Positions 1 through 6,423 of a stretch of DNA of 12,130 nucleotides are shown piece by piece. Location: NCBI GenBank assembly GCA_015661135.1, contig JACVXW010000038.1, forward strand, positions 1 through 12,130, read 5' to 3'. How positions within the stretch are numbered: the stretch's first letter is position 1; each line of letters begins with the position of its first letter. The stretch is from Chloroflexota bacterium. GTDB lineage: Bacteria; Chloroflexota; Limnocylindria; Limnocylindrales; CSP1-4. The notes beneath the pieces are model-generated. The model saw only the letters and a list, made by a program, of their open reading frames with translations. It made no database searches and was not told the DNA's origin. A program made the translations under genes and the position numbers.

Positions 1-275
1 CTTGGAACAGTCGCATCGTCGCCGGTGACGTCGGCGAAGAGCTCGCGAAGCTCAGGCTCGAGTTCGAAGGCGATCTGGACGTCGGCGGGCCGACGCTTGC
101 CTCGGCCTTCATCGAGCGCAACCTGATCGACGAGTACCAGCTCCTGGTGCATCCGGTGGTCCTCGGGGCCGGCACACCGTTCTTTTCTGGCCTCGATCGC
201 CTCGTCCGGCTCAGGCTGCTGGAAACACGAACGTTCGCGTCCGGCGTCGTATACCTCGACTACGAAGCCACGTAA
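1..275 (+). CDS. RibD/dihydrofolate-reductase-family protein, C-terminal 90 residues (partial)
   Basis: The reading frame enters from the left edge (first complete codon at 3) and ends at TAA 273-275. It encodes 90 residues with the features of the RibD C-terminal / DHFR-like reductase domain: a glycine-containing strand-turn (DVGGPTLASAFIERNL) followed by IDEYQLLVHPVVLGAGTPFF, which is the hallmark of this family. Family members are NADPH-dependent reductases of about 180-200 residues, so roughly the first half, including the NADPH-binding N-terminus, is outside the window. The substrate cannot be told; many standalone members are of unknown function and are not true riboflavin enzymes. It is convergent with the msrA gene, with only 6 bp between the two stop codons. 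Confidence 0.85.
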   Translation, partial: WNSRIVAGDVGEELAKLRLEFEGDLDVGGPTLASAFIERNLIDEYQLLVHPVVLGAGTPFFSGLDRLVRLRLLETRTFASGVVYLDYEAT

Positions 276-276
276 C

Positions 277-290
277 GCGTCTCAGGACGC
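277..290. terminator. Small hairpin at the convergent gene ends (weak terminator candidate)
   Basis: GCGTC (277-281) and GACGC (286-290) form a 5-bp stem around a TCAG loop that contains the msrA stop codon. There is no T-tract on either side. It might help separate the two convergent transcripts, but it is short and could be fortuitous. Confidence 0.2.
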
Positions 291-950
291 CGTCACCGGA
301 ACCACCAGCCCGATGGGGCACGACACGCCCGTGCCATGGTCGGGGCAGTAGCCGTTCGGATTCTTGACAAGGTACTGCTGGTGGTAGTCCTCGGCAAAGT
401 AGAACTCGGGCGCCGGAGGTCCCGTGATCTCCGTCGTGATCTGTCCGAAGCCGGCCGCGGTCAGGCGGGCCTGGTAAGTGTCACGCGAGGCAACGGCCGC
501 GTCACGCTGCGCAGGCGTGCGCGGCAAGATCGCGGACCGGTACTGGGTGCCGATGTCGTTGCCCTGGCGCATGCCCTGGGTCGGGTCGTGGGCCTCCCAG
601 AAGTGCGCCAGCAGCTGGTCGTAGCTGATCTTCAACGGGTCGTAGACCACGCGAACCGCCTCGGCATGGCCGGTCTTCCCGGAGCAGGCCTCGCGATAGG
701 TGGCGTTCGGCGTGAAGCCGCCCTGGTATCCGACGGCGGTCACCCAGACGCCTGGCGCCTGCCAGAAACCCTTCTCCGCGCCCCAGAAGCAGCCGAGGGC
801 GAACTCCGCGATCTTGGATCCGTCCGGGTACGGGCCGGCGATCGGTCGGCCGCTGACGTGGTGCGGCCCCGGCTCCAGGATGGGTTCGGCGCGACCCGGC
901 AGGGCAGACGCGGCGGCGGGCATCTCGGGCGCCCTGGTTGACCAGAACAT
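282..950 (-). CDS. msrA: Peptide-methionine (S)-S-oxide reductase MsrA
   Basis: The 222-residue product is a cytoplasmic antioxidant repair enzyme that reduces the S-epimer of methionine sulfoxide in proteins, with thioredoxin as the usual reductant. The catalytic motif GCFWG is at residues 53-57 (nucleophile Cys54). The two recycling cysteines of the E. coli-type enzyme are at Cys202 and Cys211, in NGYCPDHGTGVSC. Other family blocks are visible: GYQGG, TGHAEAVRVVYDP, WEAHDPTQGMRQGNDIGTQYRS and YFAEDYHQQYLVKNP. The N-terminal extension with ALPGR resembles the long enterobacterial MsrA form, and total length fits that subgroup. The ATG at 950 is supported by a GAGGAG ribosome binding site (958-963, - strand) 7 nt upstream. 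A CTAGAAT element just upstream suggests it is transcribed alone. No MsrB domain is fused. Confidence 0.96.
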   Translation of the reverse strand: MFWSTRAPEMPAAASALPGRAEPILEPGPHHVSGRPIAGPYPDGSKIAEFALGCFWGAEKGFWQAPGVWVTAVGYQGGFTPNATYREACSGKTGHAEAVRVVYDPLKISYDQLLAHFWEAHDPTQGMRQGNDIGTQYRSAILPRTPAQRDAAVASRDTYQARLTAAGFGQITTEITGPPAPEFYFAEDYHQQYLVKNPNGYCPDHGTGVSCPIGLVVPVTAS

Positions 951-977
951 CGTCGGACTCCTCTCGTGGTGCCGCGG

Positions 978-984
978 ATTCTAG
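978..984 (-). promoter_or_regulatory. Candidate -10 element of msrA (CTAGAAT)
   Basis: On the - strand CTAGAAT lies 27 nt upstream of the msrA ATG, which would give a short leader of about 20 nt just long enough to hold the GAGGAG site. No TTGACA-like -35 is visible at the usual distance. Similar CTAG-containing -10 candidates precede the HAD gene (1065-1071) and the carboxylase operon (6552-6558). Confidence 0.4.
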
Positions 985-1044
985 CGGCCCCACGTGACGG
1001 TTCCGTGTCGCGGGAGCTATGCCGCCCAGCGTGCATCGACCTTC

Positions 1045-1071
1045 TTGCCAAATGATCGGCGATGCTAGGCT
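1045..1071 (+). promoter_or_regulatory. Candidate promoter of the HAD-phosphatase gene
   Basis: TTGCCA (1045-1050) and an extended -10 TGCTAGGCT (1063-1071) are separated by 15 bp, slightly short of optimal. Transcription would begin near 1078. That is downstream of the ATG at 1062 and upstream of the ATG at 1107, which supports the later start. The promoter is divergent from the msrA promoter. Confidence 0.4.
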
Positions 1072-1106
1072 CGCAATCCACGGGCAGGGGAGGGTCGGAC
1101 GCGGGC

Positions 1107-1793
1107 ATGGACGCGGCGGCGGCAGTGATCTTCGATCTCGACGGTGTGATCGTGGACTCGGAGATCTGGTGGCACGAGGAACGTGTCGCGTTTGCCGCCG
1201 AACGCGGCCTGCGCTGGACGGAAGCGGCCACGCGCGCCGTGATGGGCGCGAACTCGGCCGGCTGGGCGCGAATCATGCGGGTGCGCCTGGGGCTGCCGGC
1301 GTCGGACGAGCCGTCGATCATGGCCGCGGTCGTCGATCGGGTCAGGGAGCGCTACGCGCATGGCGCCCCGATCATCGAGGGAGCGCTGGGTGCCGTTCGC
1401 CGGATCAGCGCCACCTGGCAGACCGCGGTCGCGTCGTCGGCGCACCGGGCCATCATCGATGCGGCCCTGAGCGCGACAGACCTCGTCGCCACGATCGACG
1501 TCGTCGTCTCGTCCGACGATGTCCCGCATGGCAAGCCCGCGCCCGACGTCTACCTCGAAGCCGCCCGCCGCCTCGGCGTCGCCCCGGCGCGCTGTCTCGT
1601 GGTGGAGGATTCGGTCAACGGGGTGCGTGCCGCCCGGGCGGCCGGCATGACGGTCGTCCTCGTCCCGAACGTGACTGTCCCGCCGGCGCCCGAGGCGGCG
1701 CTGCTGGCCGATCACGTCCTCGACCGGCTGGCTGCGCTGGATCCAGCCACGATCCCGCTTCGCACGAGGGCGACCATGGGCTCCTCGCTGTGA
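1107..1793 (+). CDS. HAD-superfamily hydrolase, beta-phosphoglucomutase-like subfamily
   Basis: The 228-residue cytoplasmic protein carries all four HAD motifs. Motif I is FDLDGVIVDSE (nucleophile Asp10, acid/base Asp12). Motif II is the Ser in AVASSAHRAI. Motif III is the Lys in HGKPAPDVY. Motif IV is the acidic pair in CLVVEDSVNGVRAARAAG. The small helical cap between motifs I and II and the DGV(I/V)DSE signature place it in the beta-phosphoglucomutase / phosphatase group, where substrates are sugar phosphates or related small phosphoesters. The exact substrate cannot be read from sequence. An upstream in-frame ATG at 1062 would add 15 non-conserved residues and precede the likely transcription start. 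The ATG at 1107 has AGGGGAGGG at 1086-1094, at a rather long spacing of 12 nt. It is followed 31 bp later by the acyltransferase gene and is probably co-transcribed with it. Confidence 0.88.
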   Translation: MDAAAAVIFDLDGVIVDSEIWWHEERVAFAAERGLRWTEAATRAVMGANSAGWARIMRVRLGLPASDEPSIMAAVVDRVRERYAHGAPIIEGALGAVRRISATWQTAVASSAHRAIIDAALSATDLVATIDVVVSSDDVPHGKPAPDVYLEAARRLGVAPARCLVVEDSVNGVRAARAAGMTVVLVPNVTVPPAPEAALLADHVLDRLAALDPATIPLRTRATMGSSL

Positions 1794-1824
1794 CGGTCGG
1801 CGGCCGTTCGCGTCTCCACCGACG

Positions 1825-2607
1825 ATGACCCCCGAGGACCGCCTGCCCCGCTCTGACGTCCCGGGCTGGAGCCGCACGCTCCGCTACTACGCGTCCCGGT
1901 TTGTCGTCGGCCTGGCCGTGCACCTGCTCTTCCGCATCCGCTTGGAGGGGCGCGATCGGTTGCCCGCCGGAGCGGCGATGTACTGCTTCAATCACCTGAA
2001 CTGGACGGATCCGTTCGTGCTCTACTCGACGCTCCCGCTCCGTCCACGCCTGTACTTCTTCGGGCCGAAGGAGGAGGACCTCCGGGCGGGCCCCCGGAAC
2101 CGCCTCATGTACTGGACGGGCACGGCCGTCCCGTACAAGCCCGCGAAGTCGGACCTGCTCGACGTGGCCCGCCGCGTGGCGGCCGTGTTCCAGGTGGGCG
2201 GGGTTCTGGCGATCGCAGGCGAGGGTCGGATCCACGTGGGCGAGCGGGATCTCCTCGAGCTCCAGGACGGCGCGGCCTACTTCGCGCTCCGGTCCGGCGT
2301 GCCGATCGTGCCGGTCGCGATCAGCGGGACCTCGTGGCTCGGATTCCGGCGGACGATCCGCATCCGGATCGGCACGCCGATCCCGACGGGCGGACGGGCC
2401 ACCAGCGAGGCGGTGACCGCGCTGACGGCCACAACCTGGCGGGCGCTCAAGGACCTGGTGCGTGACGCCGATGAGCCCGCCCCGCCCGGCCGCTTCGGCC
2501 GGTGGCTCACCGAGGTCTTCAACGAGTGGCCAGAAGGGTCGCGATCGGCAGCCGCCGAAGTGCGCGGGCCCTCTGGCATACTCTTGCCCGAGCCGGACAG
2601 CGACTGA
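1825..2607 (+). CDS. PlsC-type 1-acyl-glycerol-phosphate acyltransferase family protein
   Basis: The 260-residue protein belongs to the PlsC/LPLAT acyltransferases, which transfer an acyl chain to lysophosphatidic acid or a related lipid at the inner face of the membrane. The catalytic HX4D motif is NHLNWTD (His57, Asp62). The EGR block typical of motif III is at 133-135 (AIAGEGRIHVGE), without the usual leading Pro. Motif IV is VPIVPVAI at 159-166. A hydrophobic stretch at about residues 25-38 could act as a membrane anchor. The C-terminus (about 215-260) is Pro/Gly-rich and not conserved. No clear ribosome binding site precedes the ATG, so expression may depend on readthrough from the HAD gene. 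The acyl donor and precise acceptor are unknown; a dedicated phosphatidic-acid role is possible but not shown. Confidence 0.88.
   Translation: MTPEDRLPRSDVPGWSRTLRYYASRFVVGLAVHLLFRIRLEGRDRLPAGAAMYCFNHLNWTDPFVLYSTLPLRPRLYFFGPKEEDLRAGPRNRLMYWTGTAVPYKPAKSDLLDVARRVAAVFQVGGVLAIAGEGRIHVGERDLLELQDGAAYFALRSGVPIVPVAISGTSWLGFRRTIRIRIGTPIPTGGRATSEAVTALTATTWRALKDLVRDADEPAPPGRFGRWLTEVFNEWPEGSRSAAAEVRGPSGILLPEPDSD
2574..2582 (+). promoter_or_regulatory. Possible extended -10 upstream of the 121-residue gene
   Basis: TGGCATACT matches an extended -10 (TGn + CATACT) near the 3' end of the acyltransferase gene, 88 bp before the next GTG start. No recognisable -35 is present. It may let the next two genes be transcribed independently. 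Confidence 0.25.
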
Positions 2608-2669
2608 AGATCGCCCGCCCCGCGCGACCGGTTTCAGCAGGAACTAGAGCCCGGAACTGGGGAGCAATC

Positions 2670-3035
2670 GTGGGTACCACCGGCCTGTCGGCCGATCCGA
2701 CCGAATACCGAACGCGCCTCTCCGAGCATACAGACGCCCAGCTGGACGCGTGGGCCCAGGAACTCCTTCGCGACGTCGCCAAGCGGCGAGGCATCGTCCG
2801 GGTTGTCGGGGACTTCCGGACGGCAGCGCGCCTGAGCGAGACGGAATTCGAACATGTGTTCGCTTCTGGTGGTGGCGCACCAGCAACGGCCGGCCGCGAC
2901 GGCAACGGCCGGCTGCTCGTTCCCACGATCTCCCTGTTCGCCCTCGTGCCGGGCCTTCGCCTGCGGGCGCGGGACGCCCGCGCCCGCCTTATCGACTATC
3001 TCGTCTCGAACTTCGACGAGCTCGTCTACGTCTGA
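2670..3035 (+). CDS. Conserved-looking hypothetical protein, 121 residues
   Basis: I do not recognise this protein. The frame starts at GTG 2670, preceded by GGGGAG (2659-2664) at 5 nt, and ends at TGA 3033-3035. The frame is also open upstream, but that part overlaps the acyltransferase gene. The product is soluble and mixed-charge. Its N-terminal half is helical and acidic/basic (residues about 10-60, with LDAWAQELLRDVAKRRGIVR). A Gly/Ala-rich turn follows around 65-80, and then a more hydrophobic segment (LLVPTISLFALVPGLRLRAR) and an acidic C-terminus (FDELVYV). There is no signal peptide, no metal-binding cysteine pattern and no obvious catalytic motif. It is immediately followed by the prenyltransferase, suggesting co-expression. 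Confidence 0.6.
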   Translation: MGTTGLSADPTEYRTRLSEHTDAQLDAWAQELLRDVAKRRGIVRVVGDFRTAARLSETEFEHVFASGGGAPATAGRDGNGRLLVPTISLFALVPGLRLRARDARARLIDYLVSNFDELVYV

Positions 3036-3063
3036 GGCGCCCGTTCCAGTTTCGCGGGGCGGC

Positions 3064-3912
3064 CTGCTCCTCGCGAGGCTGCGAGTCGCCCATCCGTTCC
3101 CGTCGCTCCTGAACGGTCTCGCCACGACGGCCATGGCCCTCCTTGCCGGCGGCGCCGTGCCTGACGCGATCCGCCTCGGTCTCGCGATGACGGCGATCCA
3201 GGTCTCGATCGGCGGGCTCAACGACCTCGTCGACGCGCCGCTGGACCGTGGCCGCCGGCCGGTCAAGCCGGTGGCCGAGGGGCTGATTCGACCCGGGACG
3301 GTGCGGATCGTCGTGGTCGCCGGCGCGACGATCGGACTGGGCCTGTCCGCGGCTTCCGGTCTCCCCGCGCTCCTCGTTGCGGCCTCGGGAGCGGCGTGCG
3401 GATATCTCTACGACCTGCGCCTCTCGCGCACGCCCTGGGGCTGGCTCCCGCTGGCGATCGCCATCCCGCTCGTACCGCTGTACGCCTGGGTCGGCGTGGC
3501 CGGGTCGCCGCCGCCTGCGCTGCTGCCCATCGTTCCCATGGGGATGCTCGGGGGTGCGGGACTGGCGATCGGGAATGCCCTCGTGGACCTTGGCACCGAT
3601 GCGCGGGCCGGCGCGAAATCCATCGCCGTTCGACTTGGCCATGCTCGCGCATGGGGGTTCCACGCCCTGGCCCTCGTGTCGGCCCTGGGCCTTGCCTTGG
3701 CGACTCTGCCGGTGCCCTCGCCGCCGCCGGTGATGGCGCTGGTCATGATCGGTGCAGCGGCGCTCGGCACCGGGATCTTTGCTCTGCTGCTGGGATGGCG
3801 CGCCGGTCGTCGGGCGATGGTGCGGTTGGGCTGGCAGGTCGAAGCGCTCGGCATCGCTGCGCTCGGTGTCGGGTGGCTTGCCGGGCTGGCCTTGGGGTCA
3901 ACGGCGGCCTGA
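3064..3912 (+). CDS. UbiA-family membrane prenyltransferase (start codon unclear)
   Basis: A polytopic membrane protein of the UbiA superfamily, which transfers isoprenoid chains from prenyl diphosphates to aromatic, lipid or related acceptors. The first Mg-diphosphate motif NDLVDAPLD (NDxxDxxxD) is at 3220-3246, followed by DRGRRPVKP. The second motif DLGTD (DxxxD), followed by ARAGAKSIAVRLG, begins at 3586. About eight hydrophobic helices alternate with these loops. The family-like N-terminus (RVAHPFPSLLNGL) begins around 3076. No ATG, GTG or TTG exists in frame between 2872 and 3133: starts at 2854, 2869 or 2872 would add a Ser/Arg-rich shadow of the upstream gene, and 3133 would delete part of helix 1. 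CTG 3064 is used here because it gives 282 residues, normal for the family. The acceptor is unknown; the second motif also occurs in chlorophyll, quinone and digeranylgeranylglyceryl-type members. Confidence 0.83.
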   Translation: MLLARLRVAHPFPSLLNGLATTAMALLAGGAVPDAIRLGLAMTAIQVSIGGLNDLVDAPLDRGRRPVKPVAEGLIRPGTVRIVVVAGATIGLGLSAASGLPALLVAASGAACGYLYDLRLSRTPWGWLPLAIAIPLVPLYAWVGVAGSPPPALLPIVPMGMLGGAGLAIGNALVDLGTDARAGAKSIAVRLGHARAWGFHALALVSALGLALATLPVPSPPPVMALVMIGAAALGTGIFALLLGWRAGRRAMVRLGWQVEALGIAALGVGWLAGLALGSTAA

Positions 3913-4022
3913 TCGCAGGGAGCTGGGACCATCGAGCCATGCGGCTCGGGAGAACGTACCCCTAACGCCTGTCGCGCTTCGCTCGTTGTCCTTGGCGAAC
4001 CTTTCGAAGGAGACCACACACC
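3913..4022 (+). other. Intergenic segment with a weak hairpin and a ribosome binding site
   Basis: CGAGCC (3933-3938) and GGCTCG (3943-3948) can form a 6-bp stem with an ATGC loop, without a T-tract, so it is at best a weak terminator for the prenyltransferase transcript. GAAGGAG at 4006-4012 is the ribosome binding site of the next gene. I see no convincing promoter. Confidence 0.3.
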
Positions 4023-4454
4023 GTGCCCACGATCGCTCACAGGCTTCGGCCCTTCCTCATCGGACTTGTCGCGCTCCTGCTGACCGCAGGGATTGCGTTC
4101 GCGGGCAAGCCGGCCGCCGCCACAGCGGGCCTCAGTGTCGCTGCCGATTCATCCGGCAAGACCGTCCCCGTCCAGGCCCGGGAGGGCGACGAGGAGACCG
4201 AGGCTGACGAGCCGGCCGAGCCGGCCGAGCCGGCCGAGCCAGCCGATGACAACAACGGCGGCGCGAACTGCTCGACCGACCCCAGCGGCCTCTCGGCCGC
4301 GGCTCTGGCCGCCCTGCGCCACGGCTCCGTCGTCTGTTGGGCCGCCCACCAGGGAACACCCGATGGCTACGACAACCACGGACAGTTCGTGTCCGAGTGG
4401 GCGAAGAAGAACCACGGGCACGCCTCGGAGCACGGCAAGCCGCCCAAGCCCTGA
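4023..4454 (+). CDS. Small secreted protein with Glu-Pro-Ala repeat, unknown function
   Basis: The 143-residue product starts at GTG 4023, with GAAGGAG 10 nt upstream. Residues 1-27 form a classical Sec signal peptide: a basic N-region (HRLRP), a hydrophobic core (FLIGLVALLLTAGI) and an AFA|G cleavage site. The mature part has an acidic region (EGDEETEADE) running into a tandem EPA repeat (residues 63-74). A putative disulfide-forming pair Cys83 and Cys105 brackets an alanine-rich helix (LSAAALAALRHGS). The C-terminus is His/Lys-rich (NHGHASEHGKPPKP). The Pro/Glu/Ala stretch looks like an extended spacer that holds the C-terminal part away from the membrane or cell wall. I do not recognise the family and assign no function. 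It appears to be its own transcription unit, ending at the hairpin 4478-4504. Confidence 0.7.
   Translation: MPTIAHRLRPFLIGLVALLLTAGIAFAGKPAAATAGLSVAADSSGKTVPVQAREGDEETEADEPAEPAEPAEPADDNNGGANCSTDPSGLSAAALAALRHGSVVCWAAHQGTPDGYDNHGQFVSEWAKKNHGHASEHGKPPKP
4209..4244 (+). repeat. 9-bp tandem repeat (GAGCCGGCC x4) encoding Glu-Pro-Ala
   Basis: Three identical copies of GAGCCGGCC are followed by a fourth copy differing by one base (GAGCCAGCC). Each unit encodes Glu-Pro-Ala in frame. Such arrays change length by replication slippage without shifting the frame, so spacer length may vary among strains. Confidence 0.9.
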
Positions 4455-4477
4455 GCCACGGCCGGGCGGAGCACGAA

Positions 4478-4504
4478 GAAGCCGGCGTCGTGGACGCCGG
4501 CTTC
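4478..4504. terminator. Perfect 12-bp hairpin between convergent genes (likely bidirectional terminator)
   Basis: GAAGCCGGCGTC (4478-4489) and its exact reverse complement GACGCCGGCTTC (4493-4504) are separated by GTG. The stem lies 23 bp after the stop of the secreted protein and 25 bp after the stop of parB on the other strand. The long GC-rich stem would stall polymerase from either side. Neither flank has a true T-tract, so it is not a textbook intrinsic terminator. Confidence 0.65.
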
Positions 4505-4529
4505 GCGATTCAAGACAGGCGGCGGATCC

Positions 4530-5540
4530 TCAGCCCGGTTCACCGCTCCGGACCATGGCGATGGCGTTCTCGAGGCGAAGCTTGGCGATCGTCAGGTACT
4601 TGGCAAGGTTGGCCCGATCCACCGGCCCGATTGATGCCACGACATCCGGGCTCCGGAGGACTTCCACGAGTTCCTCGACCGCATCGGCGAGCGACTGCTT
4701 GGCGTTGATCAGCGAGTCGTCACGCAGCGCTGCCGTCGGCCGGGCCCGGCCGGTCCACGCCGCTTCGGCATCGTCCGCGCTGGCGTCGGACGACACGTCA
4801 CCACCGGCGGAACCGGTCGTCGGTTCGGCCACCGGCCTCGAGCGCCGACCCTCGATCCGGTCACGGAGCTTGGCGAGGGTGAGGTCGCCGCGGGCCACTG
4901 CCGCCGCGAGGCGCTTGCGCTTCTTGGGGTCCGCGACCTTCATCAGCTCGTACGCATGGGACAGGGTGTCTTTGCGCAGAGACACCAGCTCCCGGACCTC
5001 CGGTGGGGCGTCCGCGAGGCGCAGGCGGTTCTCGAGATAGCCTTTGTCCTTGCCGAGTTTCTGGGCGAGCTTGCGGACCGAGTAGCCGTGCTCACGGACC
5101 ATCCGGTCGTACATCCCGGCTTCATCGAGCGGGGAGAGGTCCTCGCGCTGGAGGTTCTCGATGATGTCGATCTCCAGCGCGGTGTCGTCGTCGATCTCCT
5201 CGACGAGGGCAGGGATGGTTTCGTTGCCGGCGATCTTCGACGCCCGCCAGCGGCGCTCGCCGGCGACGATCTGGTACTGGTTGTCACCGAGCGGCCTGAC
5301 CAGGATCGGCTGCAGGACGCCGTGTTCGCGAACTGAAGCCGCAAGTTCTTCGAGCGTCACAGGATCGAAGAGAAGGCGCGGCTGCTCCGGATTTGGCGCG
5401 ATCCGGCTCACTGGGATCACCCGCACCCCGGATGTGTGGCCCGATCGCCCCGAAGACAGCAGGCTCACGATCACCGGCGAGAGCTCGCGCTCCTCGGACA
5501 GCCGCCGAGCCGCAGCGGCGCGAAAATCCGTCCTAGCCAA
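4530..5540 (-). CDS. parB: Chromosome-partitioning protein ParB (CTP-dependent DNA clamp)
   Basis: The 336-residue ParB/Spo0J-family protein loads at parS, spreads as a CTP-gated sliding clamp and stimulates ParA for origin segregation. The N-terminal domain carries NPEQPR (50-55), the CTP-binding GERRWRA motif (94-100) and ENLQREDLSPLDEA (128-141). A helix-turn-helix follows at about 151-173 (HGYSVRKLAQKLGKDKGYLE). A low-complexity Ala/Ser/Asp linker (about 235-270) leads to a helical C-terminal dimerisation region (about 275-330). The start is TTG 5540, with GGGAGGT (5549-5555, - strand) 8 nt upstream; it overlaps the parA stop by 8 nt, indicating translational coupling. The post-HTH segment LVSLRKDTLSHAYELMKV differs from the usual Spo0J sequence, consistent with altered DNA specificity. 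One copy of a palindrome repeated three times in the window lies in this segment of the gene. Confidence 0.96.
   Translation of the reverse strand: MARTDFRAAAARRLSEERELSPVIVSLLSSGRSGHTSGVRVIPVSRIAPNPEQPRLLFDPVTLEELAASVREHGVLQPILVRPLGDNQYQIVAGERRWRASKIAGNETIPALVEEIDDDTALEIDIIENLQREDLSPLDEAGMYDRMVREHGYSVRKLAQKLGKDKGYLENRLRLADAPPEVRELVSLRKDTLSHAYELMKVADPKKRKRLAAAVARGDLTLAKLRDRIEGRRSRPVAEPTTGSAGGDVSSDASADDAEAAWTGRARPTAALRDDSLINAKQSLADAVEELVEVLRSPDVVASIGPVDRANLAKYLTIAKLRLENAIAMVRSGEPG
4965..4986. repeat. Palindrome copy 1 (inside parB), candidate non-canonical parS
   Basis: The core at 4968-4983 is GTCTTTGCGCAGAGAC, one base from the perfect palindrome GTCTTTGCGCAAAGAC. Here the symmetry extends three more bases on each side (GGT...ACC), giving a 22-bp near-palindrome with a single mismatched pair. 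It encodes ParB residues 185-191 (VSLRKDT) just after the helix-turn-helix. Copies 2 and 3 are at 6588-6605 and 8188-8203. Confidence 0.7.
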
Positions 5541-6297
5541 GTTCGATTACCTCCCGCGCAAGTTCGCGATACATGCGCGCCGCTTCCGTATGGCCGGCAT
5601 ATACAGTGATCGGCCGTCCGGCCAGCGGCGCCTCGCCGAGTTTCACCGTGTTTCGGATGATCGAGTTGAAGACGTGGTGGTCGCCGATGACGCGAAGCTC
5701 CTCGAGCATGTCGCGGGCGAGGTTGGTCCGGCTGTCGTAGAACGTGGCCAGCAGACCAAGGATCTTCAGCTTCCGATTGAGCTTGAGACGAATCGTGCCG
5801 ATGACCTTGACGAGATTCGTGAGGCCTTTCATCGCGTAGTACTGCGTCTGGACGGGGATGATTACGCCGTCCGCTGCGACGAGCCCGTTGACGGTCAGCA
5901 GGCCAAGGTTCGGCGGGCAGTCGATGAGGGCGTAGTCGTAGCGATTCTTCAGTCGGCCGTCCAGGGCGTCGCGCAGGATTCCCTCGCGGCCGAGCATGGT
6001 GAACAGCTCGCCCTCGGTGGCGGCGAGATCGATGTGCGCAGGCACGACGTCGATCCCCGCCGTTTCGGTCGCGCGGATCACCTGGTCCACGGTTGCCCGA
6101 CCAACCAGCACGTCGGCCATCGATTGCTCGACCGAGTTGAGGTTGATGCCGAGACCGGCGGTCAGGTTCGCCTGCGGATCCATGTCGACGCACAAGACAC
6201 GAAGGCCCTCTTCGGCGAGGGCGCCGGCGAGATTGATCGCCGTGGTCGTCTTGCCGACGCCGCCCTTTTGATTCGCGATGGCTATGACGTGAGTCAC
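5533..6297 (-). CDS. parA: Chromosome-partitioning ATPase ParA (Soj family)
   Basis: This 254-residue short-form ParA/Soj ATPase binds DNA non-specifically as an ATP dimer and drives movement of ParB-parS complexes. The deviant Walker A motif KGGVGKTT spans residues 11-18, with the signature lysine at 11. Walker A' is VDMDPQAN (37-44), and Walker B is YALIDCPP (122-129, Asp126). The C-terminal family blocks (FNSIIRNTVKLGEAP, YAGHTEAARMYRELARE) are intact. It lacks the N-terminal helix-turn-helix of plasmid type-Ia ParA, so it is the chromosomal form and is not expected to bind an operator itself. The GTG start at 6297 is supported by GAGGTG (6306-6311, - strand) 8 nt upstream. Its last codons contain the parB ribosome binding site and overlap the parB start. 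Confidence 0.97.
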   Translation of the reverse strand: MTHVIAIANQKGGVGKTTTAINLAGALAEEGLRVLCVDMDPQANLTAGLGINLNSVEQSMADVLVGRATVDQVIRATETAGIDVVPAHIDLAATEGELFTMLGREGILRDALDGRLKNRYDYALIDCPPNLGLLTVNGLVAADGVIIPVQTQYYAMKGLTNLVKVIGTIRLKLNRKLKILGLLATFYDSRTNLARDMLEELRVIGDHHVFNSIIRNTVKLGEAPLAGRPITVYAGHTEAARMYRELAREVIELG

Positions 6298-6387
6298 CGA
6301 AACATCACCTCGAAAAACGGAGGGGCGGGAGGTTGATCTGGCGCGCGCGCATCGGCGATATCATCGCGATGGAGTGATCGTCCCGAA

Positions 6388-6393
6388 ATCCTA
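6388..6393 (-). promoter_or_regulatory. Candidate -10 element of the parAB operon (TAGGAT)
   Basis: TAGGAT on the - strand would place transcription start near 6381 with a leader of about 84 nt before the parA GTG. No convincing -35 is visible. The nearby DnaA box is upstream of this element, where a bound protein could influence transcription. Confidence 0.3.
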
Positions 6394-6423
6394 CCCCAGC
6401 CGGACGCACCATCGACGTCCGAG

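Noticed and set aside
1062..1106. Upstream ATG for the HAD gene
   Set aside because: The added 15 residues are Gly/Ser-rich and outside the family fold, there is no ribosome binding site, and the candidate promoter's -10 overlaps this ATG.
5161..6336. Forward open frame opposite parA and parB
   Set aside because: ParA and ParB motifs are unambiguous on the - strand; the forward product is low-complexity shadow.
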